Source of the DNA: Clostridiaceae bacterium
GTDB lineage: Bacteria; Bacillota; Clostridia; Oscillospirales; Acutalibacteraceae
DNA length: 7,307 bases
Direction of reading: 5' to 3'
Assembly: GCA_904501895.1 (NCBI GenBank)
Contig: CAJGCX010000086.1
Coordinates: 1 to 7,307, forward strand
Under the pieces are notes generated by a model. It was given only the letters and a program-made list of their open reading frames with translations. It searched no databases and was not told the DNA's origin. Shown here piece by piece: positions 5,628 through 7,307 of this stretch. Both the position numbers and the translations under genes were made by a program. How positions within the stretch are numbered: the stretch's first letter is position 1; each line of letters opens with the position of its first letter.

Positions 5628-6836
5628 TTATTCAGCAGGCCATACAACTGAAACTGTTGTACCATCAACTGTATATGTTGTGTCCTTATGACTTTCTTCT
5701 TCAATAGCCTTTACAAAAGCGTTTGTCATATCCATATCAGGCATTTCAATTGAAAATTCAAGAAGAAGGTTTTCAGGCTCGTACATTAAGCCATTCATTT
5801 TGAAGCCGTTAATCCACCAATGTTTTTCAGGACCTAAGTCAAGAAGAACGGTATCCTCGTGTGAAAGCTTCATTGTCATATTCATAAGCTGGTCATCTGT
5901 TGCACAATTATAGAATGTACCAAGCTCTTCACCGGGAACACGATTGTAAACGCCAACCTCAGAGCCTGTTGCTGTCATAAAATAACTGCCCTTCCAAGCC
6001 TGAATAAGCCATTCAAGACCATTGTATTCAAAATAATATCTACGGGTAATGATTTCCCAAACAGGCAAAATATCAGCTGCGATGTCGTAGGTAACAGCAA
6101 ATCCGAATTCTCTGTTCCACGAATTAATAAGCGCATAAACCATCATTTCATTCATATTGAAGTTGAATCCGATACCGAGTATTCCGTTGCCGTTTTTGCT
6201 GTAAATTTCGCCTGTCACAGCATCAACAAGAATGCCTGTGCTGAATGTTTCGGTGAGACCGTCTCTGTATGTGAGTTCGAGATAAACCTCATAAATGTTT
6301 TCGTTATAAGAAGTAGGAGCCGCATAGAAATATACCTTATCAATAATGCTTACATAAACACCGACAAAGTAATATACGTTTGCAAGGTCGTATTCGCCGT
6401 TTGCATAGCACTCGTCACGAAGTGCAAACATGGTTTCTCTGGCTGCAGTTGTATCGATTTCAAACTTTTCAGTTACATAACCGATATTAATATTGAGTGG
6501 AGGGAAATTGCCGATAAGTGTAGCAATATCAAGACCACTGTTTGCTAATATATGATGATTTGCTATAAGAAGGAATTCATCATAGGAAACATCGATTTTT
6601 TCTGATGTTGGGAATTTGCCGTTTGTAAAGATTCGGAAGAAGTCAGAAATTTTGTTTAATATATTCAGAAATTCTTCGCTTGAAAGTGCCGGTTTTCCTG
6701 ACTTTACAGTGAGAAATGCTGCATATCCTGAACGTGTTCTAATTGGGTTGATAGAAGCAGCAAGAGTAGGGGTAATCATTGTGAGCATAAGCACAACTGC
6801 CAAAATAACTGCTGTTATTTTTCTTGTGATTTTCAT
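5628..6836 (-). CDS. Secreted DUF4474-domain protein
   Basis: A 402-residue exported protein of unknown function. The N-terminus is a classical Sec signal peptide: MKITRK, a hydrophobic run of about 16 residues, then TPTLA-AS with likely cleavage after Ala26. Residues about 30-220 match nothing I recognise; they include helical segments and a strand pattern ending in GILVDAVTGEIYSKNGNGI (201-219), reminiscent of a PepSY-like or similar 'D-x-x-T-G-E-I' strand turn. Residues about 225-400 look like DUF4474, a domain seen mainly in Clostridia: YNGLEWLIQAWKGSY (271-285), VGVYNRVPGEE, FYNCATDDQL, MKLSH and KHWW (338-341). There is no lipobox, LPXTG or C-terminal membrane helix, so it is probably released. 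The start ATG has AGGA ten bases upstream and a promoter behind it. A paralogue lies directly upstream on the same strand. Confidence 0.85.
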   Translation of the reverse strand: MKITRKITAVILAVVLMLTMITPTLAASINPIRTRSGYAAFLTVKSGKPALSSEEFLNILNKISDFFRIFTNGKFPTSEKIDVSYDEFLLIANHHILANSGLDIATLIGNFPPLNINIGYVTEKFEIDTTAARETMFALRDECYANGEYDLANVYYFVGVYVSIIDKVYFYAAPTSYNENIYEVYLELTYRDGLTETFSTGILVDAVTGEIYSKNGNGILGIGFNFNMNEMMVYALINSWNREFGFAVTYDIAADILPVWEIITRRYYFEYNGLEWLIQAWKGSYFMTATGSEVGVYNRVPGEELGTFYNCATDDQLMNMTMKLSHEDTVLLDLGPEKHWWINGFKMNGLMYEPENLLLEFSIEMPDMDMTNAFVKAIEEESHKDTTYTVDGTTVSVVWPAE

Positions 6837-6868
6837 ACTATTTTCATCCTTTCAAATTTACGAGGGGT

Positions 6869-6897
6869 ATTATATCATCATAGTATGGAAAAATCAA
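6869..6897 (-). promoter_or_regulatory. Sigma-A-type promoter of the 402-residue DUF4474 gene
   Basis: On the minus strand: -35 box TTGATT (6892-6897), a 17-bp spacer, and a perfect -10 box TATAAT (6869-6874). Transcription should start near 6862, about 25 nt before the start codon. The Shine-Dalgarno AGGA is at 6847-6850. The gene therefore appears to be transcribed independently of its upstream paralogue. Confidence 0.85.
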
Positions 6898-6944
6898 GCA
6901 AAATATACTACAAATAGATATATAATACATTAGATACACAATAT

Positions 6945-6976
6945 GTTGAAAAAGGTGGGCTTTAAACCCACCTTTT
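6945..6976 (-). terminator. Rho-independent terminator of the upstream DUF4474 paralogue
   Basis: A ten-pair perfect stem, AAAAGGTGGG (6950-6959) with CCCACCTTTT (6967-6976), has a seven-base loop. On the minus strand the descending arm runs into T-rich sequence. It begins 18 nt after the stop codon at 6995-6997 and separates the two paralogues. Confidence 0.9.
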
Positions 6977-6994
6977 ACTTGTCTTATTCTCTTT

Positions 6995-7307
6995 TTACCA
7001 GTGAAGTGTAACTTTTGTATTTTTTACTGTGTAAGTTGTATCGTGATGCTCCTCATTATCAACTGCATTTGTGAAAGCTGTTAACATTTCTGCATTCGGG
7101 AAAACGATTGAATAGTCCATTGTAAGTGATGCAGGGTCATAAACTGTTCCGCTTAAATGGAAGCCTGTAAGCCACCAATGTTTTTGTGGTTCCATACTGA
7201 AAAGCTCTTTTCCATTATGCGAAAGCTTCATAGACATTTCCATCATCTGCTCATCAGTAGCACAGTTATAGAATGTGCCCATTTCCTCACCGGGAACGCG
7301 ATTATAA
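6995..7307 (-). CDS. C-terminal part of a second DUF4474-domain protein (5' end outside the window)
   Basis: The reading frame runs off the right edge. The Met at 7282 is internal, because upstream codons continue the family sequence (YNRVPGEE before MGTFYNCATDEQ). About 103 residues are visible, all from the end of the DUF4474 domain: FYNCATDEQ, MKLSH, KHWWLTGF and the closing DTTYTVKN...VTLHW. By eye, about half of roughly 98 aligned residues are identical to the end of the neighbouring 402-residue protein, with no gaps, so the two are tandem paralogues. This copy ends at Trp, without the PAE tail of the neighbour. It has its own terminator. Export is inferred from the neighbour's signal peptide; the N-terminus is not visible. 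Confidence 0.85.
   Translation of the reverse strand, partial: YNRVPGEEMGTFYNCATDEQMMEMSMKLSHNGKELFSMEPQKHWWLTGFHLSGTVYDPASLTMDYSIVFPNAEMLTAFTNAVDNEEHHDTTYTVKNTKVTLHW

Noticed and set aside
4972..5707. Forward ORFs of 194 and 80 codons overlapping the end of alaA and the gap after it
   Set aside because: They run across the alaA terminator and the intergenic repeat, and the translations look like frame-shifted junk rich in Phe, Leu and Cys.

Overview
The window looks like chromosomal DNA of a low-to-moderate GC Gram-positive anaerobe of the class Clostridia, probably a gut Oscillospiraceae/Ruminococcaceae-type bacterium. Three things point that way. The rplU-prp-rpmA ribosomal cluster encodes an L27 with the Firmicutes-type cleavable N-terminal extension. 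There are exported proteins with a Clostridia-typical DUF4474 domain and with a cell-wall-anchor tail. Hairpin-rich intergenic repeats of a style common in gut Clostridia are present. The genus cannot be fixed from the sequence alone.

Layout, left to right. Positions 2-2800 (+) hold the 3' part of a large surface protein: the end of one calcineurin-like phosphoesterase domain, a helical region I cannot assign, a purple-acid-phosphatase-type N-domain, a complete second phosphoesterase domain, a DEPVV-type pentapeptide stalk and a membrane/wall anchor. It ends at a strong terminator. Positions 2801-3216 have no gene; they hold a 199-bp multi-hairpin repeat with 10-bp terminal inverted repeats, then a near-consensus promoter and a structured rplU leader. 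Positions 3217-4128 (+) are a compact operon, rplU-prp-rpmA, with overlapping genes, closed by a GCAA-loop terminator. Positions 4209-5423 (+) encode an alanine aminotransferase (AlaA type), also followed by a terminator. Positions 5424-5627 contain a second, related intergenic repeat with four heptamer copies. Positions 5628-6836 and 6995-7307 (both -) are two tandem paralogues of a secreted DUF4474 protein. The upstream one is cut by the window edge, and each has its own terminator.

How the genes work together: the clearest functional unit is rplU-prp-rpmA, in which Prp is the protease that matures the L27 encoded next to it. The phosphoesterase and the DUF4474 proteins are exported or surface proteins with no visible functional link. 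AlaA is housekeeping nitrogen/carbon metabolism placed where many Firmicutes carry obg. I found no phage, transposase, CRISPR, tRNA or rRNA signal, and no convincing new multi-gene system. The least explained items are the repeat elements, the DUF4474 tandem pair, and the unassigned middle and atypical anchor of the phosphoesterase.
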